This document shows, piece after piece, positions 50,792 through 60,208 of a DNA stretch of 64,000 nt. Position 1 is the stretch's first letter, and every line of letters begins with the position of its first letter. A program made the translations under genes and the position numbers. The DNA is from Burkholderiales bacterium (GTDB lineage Bacteria > Pseudomonadota > Gammaproteobacteria > Burkholderiales > Burkholderiaceae_E), in contig JAFKGG010000366.1 in NCBI GenBank assembly GCA_017307915.1, positions 37,646-101,645 of the forward strand. Reading direction: 5' to 3'. The notes beneath the pieces were generated by a model, which saw only the letters and a program-made list of their open reading frames with translations, was not told where the DNA came from and did no database searches.

Positions 50792-51574
50792 ATGACGACG
50801 GCAGCCACCCGCGATCGGCGCCTTTCGGCGGTGCAGGGCGTGCAAAGCCTGCAGCGCGCGACGGCTTTGCTGCAACTGCTCGCGGCGCATCAGGCCGCCG
50901 GGCTGCCGCTGCACGAGATCATCACGCTCAGCGGGCTCGATCGCACCACCACCTATCGCATTCTGTCGGGCCTTGCCGCCAGCGGCATGGTGCAGCGCGA
51001 CATCGCTGCACCGCGTCACTACCGGCTGGGCATCGAAGCGATGGCGCTGGGTATCGCGGCGATGCGGCGCGCCCCGCTGGTCGACATCTGCGCGCCGTTG
51101 ATGAAGACGCTGGCGCGGCGCGCCGGCGAAAGCGTGTTCCTGGTCGTGCGCTCGGTCGATCACAGCCATTGCCTGCATCTGGAAGAAGGCGCGCGGCCGG
51201 TCAAGGGCTTTGCCTTGCACGTCGGCAGCACGCGCTTGCTGGGGCTGGGCGTGGCCAGCCTGGCGCTGCTGGCGCAATTGAGCGACGGCGAGCTGCGCAC
51301 GCACCACGCGCGGCATCAGCTCGAATATGGCACGCACGACGTCAGCGTGCTGAATCTGCAGCAATGGGCCGAACGCACGCGCCAGCTCGGCTATTCGCGC
51401 GGTTCGGCCGACGGCGTGGCCGGCGTCGGGCTGCGCTTCGCAGTGGGCAGCTGCGCCGACGCGGCGCTGTCGATCATCGCGCCGGTGTCGCGCATGCCGC
51501 GTTCGCGCGGACAGGAGCTGGTGACGGCGATGCGCGGAGCGCTGGCCGGGGTGGTCGCGCAGCTTCAGCCCTGA
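50786..51574 (+). CDS. IclR-family transcriptional regulator (copy 3)
   Basis: A 262-residue protein: winged helix (VQSLQRATALLQLLAAHQAA; LHEIITLSGLDRTTTYRILSGL) and an IclR effector domain (YRLGIEAMALGIAAMRRAPL, GESVFLVVRSVDHSHCLHLEE, QLGYSRGSADGVAGVGLRF). Either ATG 50786 or ATG 50792 may be the start; the inverted repeat overlaps the first. It is divergent from the Bug-SDR-acyl-CoA dehydrogenase operon and more distant from the IclR pair at 3111-5701 than those are from each other. Confidence 0.92.
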   Translation: MNMTTAATRDRRLSAVQGVQSLQRATALLQLLAAHQAAGLPLHEIITLSGLDRTTTYRILSGLAASGMVQRDIAAPRHYRLGIEAMALGIAAMRRAPLVDICAPLMKTLARRAGESVFLVVRSVDHSHCLHLEEGARPVKGFALHVGSTRLLGLGVASLALLAQLSDGELRTHHARHQLEYGTHDVSVLNLQQWAERTRQLGYSRGSADGVAGVGLRFAVGSCADAALSIIAPVSRMPRSRGQELVTAMRGALAGVVAQLQP

Positions 51575-51653
51575 AGCCCGCACCGAAGCGCAGGCTTGGC
51601 GCCCGGTGCTAAAGTCCGGTCAACCTGTTTTGGCCCGCCCCTGGAGACATCCC

Positions 51654-52787
51654 ATGCCCGGACTGCTGCCCGACGTCGATCCCGACGGCCTGCTCGAATA
51701 TTCGGTCGTCTACACCGACCGCGCGCTCAACCACATGTCGCGCAAGTTCCAGCGCGTGATGACCGACATCGCCGGCGTGATCCGCGAGGTCTATCACGCG
51801 CAGGGCGTGGCCATCGTGCCCGGCAGCGGCACCTTCGGCATGGAAGCGGTGGCGCGCCAGTTCGCCACCGGCCGCAAATGCCTGGTCATCCGCAACGGCT
51901 GGTTCAGCTATCGCTGGAGCCAGATCCTGGAGATGGGCGCAATTGCGTCGGAAACCATCGTGATGAAGGCGCGCCCGGTCGCGTCCGGCCGACAGGCCGC
52001 GTTCGCGCCGGCGCCGATCGACGAGGTGGTGGCGGCGATCCGGCAGCAGCGCCCCGAGGTGGTGTTCGCACCGCACGTCGAAACCGCCGCCGGCATGCTG
52101 CTGCCCGACGATTATCTGCGTGCCGTGGCCCAGGCCGTACGCGAGGTCGGCGGCCTGTTCGTACTCGATTGCATCGCTTCGGGCACGCTGTGGGTCGACA
52201 TGCAGGCTACCGGCGTCGACGTGCTGATCAGCGCGCCGCAAAAAGGCTGGAGCGGCTCGCCGTGCTGCGCGCTGGTGGCGCTGGGCGAACGCGCCATGCA
52301 GCGCATCGAGCACACGCAAAGCACCAGCTACGCCTGCGACCTGCGCAAATGGCTGCAGATCATGCAGGCCTATGAAAACGGCGGCCACGCCTATCACGCC
52401 ACCATGCCCACCGATGCCCTGATGCAGGTGCGCGACGCGATGCTGGAAACGCGCAGCCGCGGCTTTGCCGAGGTGCGCGACGCGCAGTTGCTGCTGGGCG
52501 ACAAGGTGCGCGCGCTGCTGACGGCGCGCGGTTTCCCCAGCGTCGCCGCGCCGGGTTTTCAGGCGCCCGGCGTGGTGGTCAGCTATACCGACGACGCCGA
52601 CATTCATTCGAGCAAGGCGTTCGCCGCGCTCGGCTTGCAGACGGCCTCCGGCGTGCCGCTGCAATGCGATGAGCCGGCCGACTTCCGTACTTTCCGTATC
52701 GGCCTGTTCGGGCTGGACAAACTGCGCGATGTGGATGGCGCCGTGCAGCGGCTGGCGCGGGCGCTGGATTCGATCACCGGCCGATAG
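51654..52787 (+). CDS. Class V aminotransferase (serine-pyruvate / alanine-glyoxylate type)
   Basis: A 377-residue PLP enzyme: VPGSGTFGMEAVARQFATG, NGWFSYRWSQILEMG, PHVETAAGMLLPDDYLRAVA, VLDCIASGTLWVDM and the Schiff-base lysine in SAPQKGWSGSP. The family transaminates serine, alanine or glycine with pyruvate or glyoxylate. GGAGA lies 6 bp before the ATG at 51654. It follows IclR by about 80 bp on the same strand and is a separate function from the fatty-acid-like operon. The true donor and acceptor are unknown. Confidence 0.9.
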   Translation: MPGLLPDVDPDGLLEYSVVYTDRALNHMSRKFQRVMTDIAGVIREVYHAQGVAIVPGSGTFGMEAVARQFATGRKCLVIRNGWFSYRWSQILEMGAIASETIVMKARPVASGRQAAFAPAPIDEVVAAIRQQRPEVVFAPHVETAAGMLLPDDYLRAVAQAVREVGGLFVLDCIASGTLWVDMQATGVDVLISAPQKGWSGSPCCALVALGERAMQRIEHTQSTSYACDLRKWLQIMQAYENGGHAYHATMPTDALMQVRDAMLETRSRGFAEVRDAQLLLGDKVRALLTARGFPSVAAPGFQAPGVVVSYTDDADIHSSKAFAALGLQTASGVPLQCDEPADFRTFRIGLFGLDKLRDVDGAVQRLARALDSITGR

Positions 52788-52806
52788 ATTCGATCACCGG
52801 CCGGTA
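52767..52806. repeat. 20-bp tandem duplication across the aminotransferase stop
   Basis: GATTCGATCACCGGCCG occurs twice with a 20-bp period (52767-52783 and 52787-52803). The copy spans the last codons and stop of the aminotransferase gene. It looks like a recent slippage duplication. Confidence 0.6.
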
Positions 52807-52819
52807 GCGGCCCGACGGC

Positions 52820-52853
52820 GCGCCCGCCCGCAACGGTATTGCAGGCCGGGCGC
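52820..52853. terminator. Possible bidirectional terminator
   Basis: GCGCCCG (52820-52826) and CGGGCGC (52847-52853) pair, and the loop can fold further (GCAA with TTGC). It lies between the convergent aminotransferase and enoyl-CoA hydratase genes. No T-tract. Confidence 0.35.
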
Positions 52854-52877
52854 CCGATCGCGGCGCCGAAGCAGATG

Positions 52878-53687
52878 TCAGCGCTTCACGCGCACCGCAT
52901 CGAAGTCCGGCTTGCGCTTCTCGATGAACGCAGTGACCGCCTCGCGATGCTCGGGGGTCTTGTGCGCCAGCGCCTGCGCGGCGGCCGAGGCTTCGAGCAG
53001 CGCATCGAGTGTGGTGTTCTGGCCGTCGCGCAGCAGCCGCTTGGTCAGCCGCAGCGTCGGCCCCGGATTGGCGGCGATGCGCGCGGCCAGCCGGCGCGCC
53101 TCGTCGAGCAGTTGCGCGTGCGGCACGACGCGCGACACCAGCCCGCACTGCAGGGCCTCGGCGGCCGACAAGGCATCGCCGGTGAACGACATCTCGAGTG
53201 CGCGCGACATGCCGACGGCGCGCGGCAGCAGCCAGGCACCACCATCGCCGGGCACGATGCCGACCTTGATGAAGCTTTCGGCGAAGCTGGCGTTTTCCGA
53301 CGCGATGCGGATGTCGCACATGCAGGCCAGGTCGCAGCCGGCGCCGATCGCCGGGCCATTGACGGCGGCGATGGTCGGCACGTCGATCCCGTACACGGCG
53401 CGCGCCAGCCGCTGGATGCCCAGCCGGTATTCGCTGCGGATGTCGGCCGGCGTCACCGCCTCGTCAAAATAGCGCTGCATGTTCTTGACGTTGCCGCCCG
53501 ACGAGAACACCGGGTCGGCGGCAGTCAGGATGACGACGCGCACCGACTCGTCGTGCGCCACCGCTTCGTACAGATCGATGAACTCCTGCACTGCAGAGTT
53601 GCCGGTCAGCGCATTGCGCGTTTGCGGCTGGTTCATCGTCACGGTCCACACCGCGCCGTCGCGCTGCACTTGCAGGAATGAATCCAT
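52878..53687 (-). CDS. Enoyl-CoA hydratase/isomerase-family protein
   Basis: A 269-residue crotonase-fold protein: NQPQTRNALTG, FSSGGNVKNMQRYFDE (oxyanion loop), NGPAIGAGCDLACMCDIRIA and FAESFIKVGIVPGDGGAWLLPRAVG. The two usual catalytic glutamates are partly replaced (SFIKVGIVPGDGG), as in several crotonases with other chemistry. GGAGA lies 6 bp before the ATG. It is divergent from the 3-hydroxybutyrate dehydrogenase gene. Confidence 0.9.
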   Translation of the reverse strand: MDSFLQVQRDGAVWTVTMNQPQTRNALTGNSAVQEFIDLYEAVAHDESVRVVILTAADPVFSSGGNVKNMQRYFDEAVTPADIRSEYRLGIQRLARAVYGIDVPTIAAVNGPAIGAGCDLACMCDIRIASENASFAESFIKVGIVPGDGGAWLLPRAVGMSRALEMSFTGDALSAAEALQCGLVSRVVPHAQLLDEARRLAARIAANPGPTLRLTKRLLRDGQNTTLDALLEASAAAQALAHKTPEHREAVTAFIEKRKPDFDAVRVKR

Positions 53688-53905
53688 CGTCTTCTCCGTA
53701 GTCTTTGAAATGGCTGACAGGCATGAGCGCGAAGCTCAGCGCTTCGGGCTAGGCGCCCCCCGGCTCGGCGCCCCCAGCCAACCAACAATTATAGCGAGCC
53801 GCTGCTGCGCCACGCGCGACGATGCCGGCGGTGAACTGGTACGCTTTCCGCTGCGCGCACCGCCGCGTTCGAACCCCTCTGACCGATCACATCCGGATCA
53901 TCACC

Positions 53906-54694
53906 ATGACCATGAAACTGCAGGACAAGGTCTGCATCGTCACCGGCGCCGCCAGCGGCATCGGCCGGGAAATCGCCCGCACCTATGCCCGCGAGGGCGG
54001 CCGCGTGGCCATCGCCGACGTGAAGCTCGACGCCGCGCAGGCAGCAGTCGACGAAATCAACGCCGCCGGCGGACGCGCGCTGGCGCTGGCCATGGACGTG
54101 ACCAGCGAGGAGCAGGTCGATGCCGGCATCGCCCAGGTGGTGGCCGCCTGGGGCGGCATCGACGTGCTGGTCGCCAATGCCGGCGTGCAGATCGTGCACC
54201 CGGTCGAAGAGTTCCCGTTCGCCGACTGGAAGCGGATGCTGGCCATCCACCTCGATGGTGCGTTCCTGACGACCAAGGCCTGCGTGCCGCACATGAAGGC
54301 CTCGGGCAAGGGCGGCAGCATCATCTACATGGGCTCGGTGCACTCGAAAGAGGCGTCGGTGCTGAAATCGGCCTACGTCACCGCCAAGCACGGGCTGATC
54401 GGGCTGTGCAAGACGGTCGCCAAGGAAGGCGGCAAGCACGGCATCCGCGCCAACGTGATCTGCCCGGGCTTCGTGCGAACGGCGCTGGTCGAGAAGCAGA
54501 TTCCCGAGCAGTCGCGGGCGCTGGGCATCAGCGAGGAAGACGTGGTCAAGAAGGTCATGCTGAAGGACACGGTCGACGGCGAGTTCACCACCGTGCAGGA
54601 CGTGGCCGAAGTGGCGCTGCTGTTCGCCAGCTTCGAATCGAACGCGCTGACCGGGCAGTCGCTGGTCGTCAGCCACGGCTGGTTCATGCAGTAA
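53906..54694 (+). CDS. bdhA: 3-hydroxybutyrate dehydrogenase
   Basis: A 262-residue [51 protein letters not shown] (Ser, Tyr, Lys) and [17 protein letters not shown]. The C-terminal signature [20 protein letters not shown], then [11 protein letters not shown], is the hallmark of D-3-hydroxybutyrate dehydrogenases. It interconverts D-3-hydroxybutyrate and acetoacetate with NAD, serving ketone-body and PHB turnover. The ATG at 53906 removes a 28-residue unrelated N-terminal extension. Confidence 0.92.
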   Translation: MTMKLQDKVCIVTGAASGIGREIARTYAREGGRVAIADVKLDAAQAAVDEINAAGGRALALAMDVTSEEQVDAGIAQVVAAWGGIDVLVANAGVQIVHPVEEFPFADWKRMLAIHLDGAFLTTKACVPHMKASGKGGSIIYMGSVHSKEASVLKSAYVTAKHGLIGLCKTVAKEGGKHGIRANVICPGFVRTALVEKQIPEQSRALGISEEDVVKKVMLKDTVDGEFTTVQDVAEVALLFASFESNALTGQSLVVSHGWFMQ

Positions 54695-54723
54695 GGGCCG
54701 GCCGCGCAAGCGACGCAATCGCC

Positions 54724-55761
54724 ATGGATTCGGTATCGCAATTCGCACTGGGCGCCGCACTGAGCGTGGCCGTGATGGGCCGGCGCACCAGCGTGTGGAA
54801 AGCGGCGCTGTGGGGCGGCGTGTGCGCCACGCTGCCCGATCTGGACGCCTTCATCGACCATGGCGACCCGATCAGCAATGTCACGCTGCATCGCGCGCAG
54901 AGCCACTCGCTGTTCTATCTGAGCCTGCTCGCGCCGCTGCTGGCCTGGCCGATCGCACGGCTGCACGGCGAAGGCGCGCAGTGGCGGCGCTGGTGGCTGG
55001 CGCTGTGGCTGGCGCTGGTCACCCACCCGCTGCTCGATCTGATGACGGTCTACGGCACGCAGCTGGCGCGGCCCTTCACCGACCATCCGTATGCGGTGGG
55101 CAGCATCTTCATCATCGACCCGCTGTATACGCTGCCCTTGCTGATCGGGCTCGCCATCACGCTGTCGGCGCGCTCGCCACGCCGGCTGCGCTGGAACCAG
55201 GCCGGATTGGCGCTGAGCACCGCGTACCTGGCCTGGAGCCTGATCGCGCAGCAGCACGTGATCGGCGTGGCGCGCCAGTCGCTGCAGGCGCAGGGACTGC
55301 CGGCCGGGCAACTGCTGGTGACGCCCACCGCCTTCAACACGGTGCTGTGGCGCGTGCTGGCCGTCACGCCCGACGGTTACGTCGAAGGCTTCCATTCGCT
55401 GCTCGACGGTGAGCGGCGCATCGCCTTCGAGCACTTCCACGTCGACCCCGGGCTGTACGGCGCACTGAAGGAACAGCCCAGCGTGGCGCGCATCGCCTGG
55501 TTCAGCCAGGGCTTCTTCAAGCTGGCGCAGGCCGGCACGCAGGTCAGCGTCACCGATCTGCGCATGGGCCAGGAGCCCTACTACAGCTTCAATTTCATCA
55601 TCGCCCAGCAGCGGGCCGGCGACTGGGTGGCGGTGCCGCCGCGCTTCATCAGCCAGCGCGTGGATATCGGCGCCGGGCTGCGCTGGCTGTGGCGGCGCAT
55701 GTTGGACGCATCGGTGCCGCCGTTCGGGCAGGCCGGGGCGGTGAACGCTGCGCCGGCATGA
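54724..55761 (+). CDS. Membrane-bound metal-dependent hydrolase (YdjM-like)
   Basis: A 345-residue protein with four to five transmembrane helices in the N-terminal part (FALGAALSVAVMGRRTS, SHSLFYLSLLAPLLAWPI, WLALWLALVTHPLLDLMT, LLIGLAITLSA). The metal-ligand layout LPDLDAFIDHGD, HRAQSHSLFYL and HPLLDLMTVYGT is characteristic of the YdjM/LexA-binding inner-membrane hydrolase family (DUF457-like). A soluble C-terminal domain follows. The function is unknown. The ATG at 54724 lies 29 bp after bdhA, so the two may be cotranscribed. Confidence 0.85.
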   Translation: MDSVSQFALGAALSVAVMGRRTSVWKAALWGGVCATLPDLDAFIDHGDPISNVTLHRAQSHSLFYLSLLAPLLAWPIARLHGEGAQWRRWWLALWLALVTHPLLDLMTVYGTQLARPFTDHPYAVGSIFIIDPLYTLPLLIGLAITLSARSPRRLRWNQAGLALSTAYLAWSLIAQQHVIGVARQSLQAQGLPAGQLLVTPTAFNTVLWRVLAVTPDGYVEGFHSLLDGERRIAFEHFHVDPGLYGALKEQPSVARIAWFSQGFFKLAQAGTQVSVTDLRMGQEPYYSFNFIIAQQRAGDWVAVPPRFISQRVDIGAGLRWLWRRMLDASVPPFGQAGAVNAAPA

Positions 55762-55828
55762 CGCCGGCAGCGGCGGCAACGCCAGGCATCGACGGCAGCG
55801 GCAGCGGTATCGGCAAGCAGCGACAGCG

Positions 55829-55859
55829 GCGCTACGCCTCGACGGCTTCGGCGTAGCGC
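55829..55859. terminator. Perfect 10-bp inverted repeat between convergent genes
   Basis: GCGCTACGCC (55829-55838) and GGCGTAGCGC (55850-55859) can form a 10-bp stem with an 11-nt loop, between the hydrolase gene and the small acidic protein gene. It probably terminates both; there is no T-tract. Confidence 0.5.
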
Positions 55860-55873
55860 GCCCGCCGGCACGC

Positions 55874-56083
55874 TCATTCCTTGTGCAGCGGCCCCGAATC
55901 GCCGCCCAGATCGACGTCGGTCTCAACGTTGACCGGCGGCGGCGCGATCTCGGTCTCGGGCTCGGTCGCCGCCTCGTCGACGCCCTCTTTCATGTCGTCG
56001 GGGTCGACCGGCTTGCGCAGATGCGGCGGCAGATGCCGTGGCGCCGGCCCGCGGCCGGCGGTGAAAAGCGCGACGCGATGCAT
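55874..56083 (-). CDS. Small acidic, proline-rich protein of unknown function
   Basis: A 69-residue protein: a short basic N-terminus (MHRVALFTAGRG, then RHLPPHLRKPVDP) followed by an acidic tail (MKEGVDEAATEPETEIAPPP ... DVDLGGDSGPLHKE). A perfect AGGAGG lies 8 bp before the ATG, one of the best ribosome sites in the window, so translation is likely. I recognise no family and see no transmembrane segment or cysteine. A much longer frame continues upstream through the opposite-strand MFS and glycosyltransferase genes, but that is an antisense shadow. Confidence 0.65.
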   Translation of the reverse strand: MHRVALFTAGRGPAPRHLPPHLRKPVDPDDMKEGVDEAATEPETEIAPPPVNVETDVDLGGDSGPLHKE

Positions 56084-56260
56084 GGCAAAAACCTCCTGTG
56101 CACCGCCATACCATAGCAAACACCGGCCCCGATACCGTGCCGCCGCCGCAAAAAACCACACCTCAGGCAGCGGATCGGCGGTATCCGCGCGACAATAGCG
56201 GCTGACGGTCCGCCGGCTCATCATCGATCCGGCGGGCCGCCTTTCGTTTCGGAGTTCCGC

Positions 56261-57868
56261 TTGACCACTGCCCCGTCTGCGCCGGCGCTCAATTCCGCCC
56301 TGGCTCCTTTTGCCCACCCGGTGTTCCGCATGCTGTGGACGGTGTGGGTCGCCGCCAACACCTGCATGTGGATGAACGACGTGGCGGCCGCCTGGCTGAT
56401 GACCACGCTGACCACGTCGCCGATGATGGTGGCACTGGTGCAGACCGCCTCGACGCTGCCGGTGTTCCTGCTGGGCCTGCCCAGCGGCGCGCTGGCCGAC
56501 ATCCTCGACCGGCGGCGCTACCTGATCATGACCCAGGTCTGGGTGGCGATCACCGCGCTGCTGCTGTGCCTGGCGATCCTCAGCGACGGCATCAGCGCGC
56601 CGCTGCTGCTGATGTTGACCTTCCTGAACGGCATCGGGCTGGCGATGCGCATGCCGGTCTATTCGGCACTGATGCCCGAGCTGGTGCCGCGCCCGCAATT
56701 GCCGCAGGCGATGGCGCTGAACGGCATCGCGATGAACGTGTCGCGAATCATCGGCCCGATCATCGCCGGCGCGCTGATCGCCAGCATCGGCACTGCCTAC
56801 GTGTTCGTGCTGAACATGGTGATCTCGGCGCTGGCCACGCTGGTGCTGGTGCGCTGGCGCCGCGAGCAGAAGGTCAGTTCGCTGCCCGGCGAGCGCTTCC
56901 TGGGCGCGATGCGGGTCGGCGTGCAGTACGTGCGGCAATCCACCCGCATGCACGCGGTACTGTTGCGCATCAGCGTGTTCTTCCTGCAATCGAGCGCGCT
57001 GCTGGCGCTGCTGCCGCTGCTGGCGCGGCAGATGCACGGCGGCAACGCCGGCACCTTCACCGTGCTGCTGGCGTCGATGGGCATCGGCGCGATCGCCGCG
57101 GCGCTGCTGATGCCGCGCGTGCGCCACCGGCTCACGCGCGACCAGATCGTGCTGTACGGCAGCATGACCGAGGCCACGGCCGCGGTCATCGTCGGTTTTG
57201 CGCCGAACGCCTACGTGGCCAGCCCGGCGATGATGATCGCGGGCCTGGCCTGGCTGGCGGTGGCCAACTCGGTATCGGTATCGGCGCAGCTCGCGCTGCC
57301 CGACTGGGTGCGCGCGCGCGGCATGGCCATCTACCAGATGACGATGATGGGCAGCAGCGCGATCGGCGCGGCGCTGTGGGGCCAGGTGGCGACGCTGAGC
57401 AACCTGCGCACCAGTTTGGTGCTGGCCGCCATCGCCGGCGTGACCGTGCTGTGGGCGACCCGTTCGTTCAAGGTCGGGGGCATCAGCGAAGACCTGACCC
57501 CGCAGCTGCCCGTGCAGATGCCCACGCTGGCCGAGCCGCTGGAAGACCAGCGCGACGGCCCGGTGCTGGTGATGATCGAATACCGGATCGACCCGGCGCG
57601 CTCCGAAGAATTCCGCGAAGTGATGAAGGAAACCCGGCGCAGCCGCCTGCAACAGGGCGCGCTGTCGTGGGAGTTGTTTCGCGATACGGTGCAGCCGGGC
57701 CGCTTCATCGAATACATCGTCGATGAATCCTGGGTCGAGCATCTGCGCCGCTTCGATCGCGTCACCGCCGGTGACGTGGCGCTGCGCGACCGCCGACGAT
57801 CGTTCCACATCGGCGAGGGCCTGCCGATAGTCACGCGTTGCATCGCCGAGCCGATGGATCGCAACTGA
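56261..57868 (+). CDS. MFS transporter with C-terminal ABM-like domain
   Basis: A 535-residue protein. The first ~410 residues are a 10-12-helix major-facilitator transporter of the DUF894/EntS-like group, with the loop LADILDRRRYLIMTQ. Residues ~425-535 form an extra cytosolic domain resembling antibiotic-biosynthesis-monooxygenase (ABM)-like ferredoxin folds: VLVMIEYRIDPARSEEFREVMKE, then SWELFRDTVQPGRFIEYIVDESW. The TTG start at 56261 has GGAG 7-8 bp upstream. The substrate is unknown; siderophore or drug efflux is typical of relatives. Confidence 0.85.
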   Translation: MTTAPSAPALNSALAPFAHPVFRMLWTVWVAANTCMWMNDVAAAWLMTTLTTSPMMVALVQTASTLPVFLLGLPSGALADILDRRRYLIMTQVWVAITALLLCLAILSDGISAPLLLMLTFLNGIGLAMRMPVYSALMPELVPRPQLPQAMALNGIAMNVSRIIGPIIAGALIASIGTAYVFVLNMVISALATLVLVRWRREQKVSSLPGERFLGAMRVGVQYVRQSTRMHAVLLRISVFFLQSSALLALLPLLARQMHGGNAGTFTVLLASMGIGAIAAALLMPRVRHRLTRDQIVLYGSMTEATAAVIVGFAPNAYVASPAMMIAGLAWLAVANSVSVSAQLALPDWVRARGMAIYQMTMMGSSAIGAALWGQVATLSNLRTSLVLAAIAGVTVLWATRSFKVGGISEDLTPQLPVQMPTLAEPLEDQRDGPVLVMIEYRIDPARSEEFREVMKETRRSRLQQGALSWELFRDTVQPGRFIEYIVDESWVEHLRRFDRVTAGDVALRDRRRSFHIGEGLPIVTRCIAEPMDRN

Positions 57869-57907
57869 CGCGGCCCGCAGCTGGAACCCATATTCCATCA
57901 AGCACCC

Positions 57908-60208
57908 ATGCCCGTTTCGCCGCAACTGCGTCAGTTCATCGACCTGGTCAAGCACTCGGGCCTGTTCGACGGCACCTGGTATCTGCAGCAGTACCCTGAC
58001 GCGGCCGCGTCGGGCATGGACCCGGTCGAGCACTATCTGCGCGTCGGTGCGCGCCAGTTGCGCGACCCTAGCCCAAGGTTCAGCACGCGCCATTACCTCA
58101 CCACCAATCCCGACGTGGCATCGGCCGGCGTCGATCCGCTGTGCCATTACATCGTGCACGGGGCCAAGGAAGGGCGCACGCCGCTGCCGCAGACCATCAC
58201 GATGGCGCGGCAGGCCGACCGCGTCGACGTGATCGTGCCGGTATTCAACGCGCCCGACGACGTGCGCCGCTGCCTGCAGGCACTGCGCACGCGCGACGAT
58301 GGTTTCAGCCTGCGCGTGATCGTCGTCAACGACGGCTCCGATGCCGCCACCAGCGCGTGGCTGCGCGAGTTCTGCGCGGCGCACGGCGATCGTTTCACGC
58401 TGATCGAGCACGAGCAGAACCTGGGTTACACGCAGGCGGTCAACAACGGGCTGCGGGCCGCGTCGGCACCTTATCTGGTGACGCTCAATAGCGATACGAT
58501 CGTCACGCGCGGCTGGCTCAAGGGCCTGCTGCGCTGCCTCGAATCCGATCCGCGGCTGGGCATCGTCGGCCCGCTGTCGAACGCGGCGAGTTGGCAGAGC
58601 GTGCCGCAGCTGCGCGGCGCCGACGGCCAGTTCGTGGTCAACGAGCTGCCGGCCTCGACCAGCCCCGATGCGATGGCGACGCTGGTGGCGGCAGCGTCGG
58701 AGCGCCGTTATCCGCGGCTGCCGTTCCTGAACGGCTTCTGCCTGCTGATGCGGCGTACCGTGGTCGACGCGATTGGCGCCTTCGACGAAGAACGCTTTCC
58801 GCTGGGCTACGGCGAGGAAAACGACTTCTGCCTGCGCGCTGCCGACGCCGGCTTCGAGCTGGCGGTGGCCGACGACACCTATGTGTTCCATGCCAAGTCG
58901 CGCAGCTTCGGCCATGAACGGCGCGAGGAACTGTCGGCGCAGGGCGACCAGGCGCTGCGTGCGCGGCACGGCGCGGCCCGCATCGATGCGCTGCTGGCGC
59001 AAACCCGGCACAACGCGGTGCTCGACGGCGTGCGTGCACGGCTTCAGGAACGGCTGGCGGCGCACGATGCCGGCGCCGGCGACGACGACCTGCTGGCCAC
59101 GCCTATCCTGTTCCTGCTGCCGGCCAAGGGCGGCAGCGGCGGCGCCAACTCGGTGGTGCAGGAAGCGGCGGCGATGCGCCAGCTCGGCGCACCGGTGAAC
59201 GTGGCCGTACCCACCGCCGGGCGCGCCGAGTTCATCGCCTGCTATGGCGACATGGCCGGTATCGACGAGCTGGTGATCGGCTTCACCGACGGCGATCTGG
59301 TCGAGCTGGCGCGGCGCTATGCCGTCGTGGTCGGCACGATCCACCATTCGATGCCGCTGGTACGGCGCATCATCGATGCCTGTCCCGGCATCGTCGCCGG
59401 CTATTACGTGCAGGATTACGAGCCGCTGTTCTTCGCCGAGCAATCCGAAGTGTGGCGCCAGGCGCGCGCTTCCTACACGCTGGTCGAAGGTGCCGTGCTG
59501 TTCGCCAAGACGCGCTGGCTGGCCGACAAAGTGCGCGCCGAACACCCTGGCCTGGTGGTGCACAAGGTGCAGCCGAGCATCGACCTGGACGTGTTCAAGC
59601 CGGCGCCGCGCGCGGCGGGTGAGCGCATCCGCCTCGCGGCGATGATCCGCCCGACCACGCCGTATCGCGGGCCGCAGCGCACGCTCGACGTGCTGGCGCG
59701 CGTGGCGGCGGCGTCGCCCGACGCGATCGAACTGCACGCGTTCGGCTGCAGCGACGGCGAGCTGGCGCTGATGGCGCGACCGGCGGGGATGCCGCTGGTC
59801 AACCACGGCTTCCTGAAGCGGCGCGAGGTGGCGCGGCTGCTGGCCGGTTGCGACGTGTTCATCGATCTTTCCGATTACCAGGCCTTCGGCCGCACGGCGC
59901 TGGAAGCGATGGCCTGCGGCTGCGCGGCGATGGTCACCTGCCACGGCGGTTCCGACGAATACGCGATCGACGGCATCAATGCGCTGGTGGTCGACAGCTT
60001 CGACGTCGACGAGTGCGCGCAACGGCTGCAGCAGCTATGCGAAGATCGCGCGCAGCTGCGCCGGTTGCAGGTCGAAGGGCTGATGACGGCCTCGCGCTAT
60101 CCGCTGCGCGCAGCGATCGTTTCCGCACTGAAGGTGCTGAATTCGGCGCTGCACGCACGGCGGCAGCAGGCGCGGCCGGCACAGGCAGCGCTACGGGAAG
60201 GCCGATGA
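57908..60208 (+). CDS. Two-domain glycosyltransferase (GT2 + GT4-like)
   Basis: A 766-residue protein. The N-terminal ~95 residues carry repeats of the FDxxWYLxxYPDVAxxGxDPxxHYxxxG type common in cell-surface glycosyltransferases. A GT-A family 2 domain follows (VDVIVPVFNAPDDVRRCLQ, LNSDTIVTRGWL, NGFCLLMRR, GYGEENDFCLRA). A GT-B-like C-terminal half has YQAFGRTALEAMACGCAAM and CHGGSDEYAIDGINALVV. It probably builds a surface polysaccharide or O-antigen part. It overlaps the BNR gene by 4 bp. Confidence 0.9.
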   Translation: MPVSPQLRQFIDLVKHSGLFDGTWYLQQYPDAAASGMDPVEHYLRVGARQLRDPSPRFSTRHYLTTNPDVASAGVDPLCHYIVHGAKEGRTPLPQTITMARQADRVDVIVPVFNAPDDVRRCLQALRTRDDGFSLRVIVVNDGSDAATSAWLREFCAAHGDRFTLIEHEQNLGYTQAVNNGLRAASAPYLVTLNSDTIVTRGWLKGLLRCLESDPRLGIVGPLSNAASWQSVPQLRGADGQFVVNELPASTSPDAMATLVAAASERRYPRLPFLNGFCLLMRRTVVDAIGAFDEERFPLGYGEENDFCLRAADAGFELAVADDTYVFHAKSRSFGHERREELSAQGDQALRARHGAARIDALLAQTRHNAVLDGVRARLQERLAAHDAGAGDDDLLATPILFLLPAKGGSGGANSVVQEAAAMRQLGAPVNVAVPTAGRAEFIACYGDMAGIDELVIGFTDGDLVELARRYAVVVGTIHHSMPLVRRIIDACPGIVAGYYVQDYEPLFFAEQSEVWRQARASYTLVEGAVLFAKTRWLADKVRAEHPGLVVHKVQPSIDLDVFKPAPRAAGERIRLAAMIRPTTPYRGPQRTLDVLARVAAASPDAIELHAFGCSDGELALMARPAGMPLVNHGFLKRREVARLLAGCDVFIDLSDYQAFGRTALEAMACGCAAMVTCHGGSDEYAIDGINALVVDSFDVDECAQRLQQLCEDRAQLRRLQVEGLMTASRYPLRAAIVSALKVLNSALHARRQQARPAQAALREGR

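Noticed and set aside
55874-60022. A 1382-residue open frame on the minus strand
   Set aside because: It runs antisense to the MFS and glycosyltransferase genes and its composition (His/Arg/Gln/Ala-rich) is typical of a GC-rich shadow. Only the final 69 codons after the AGGAGG site look real.
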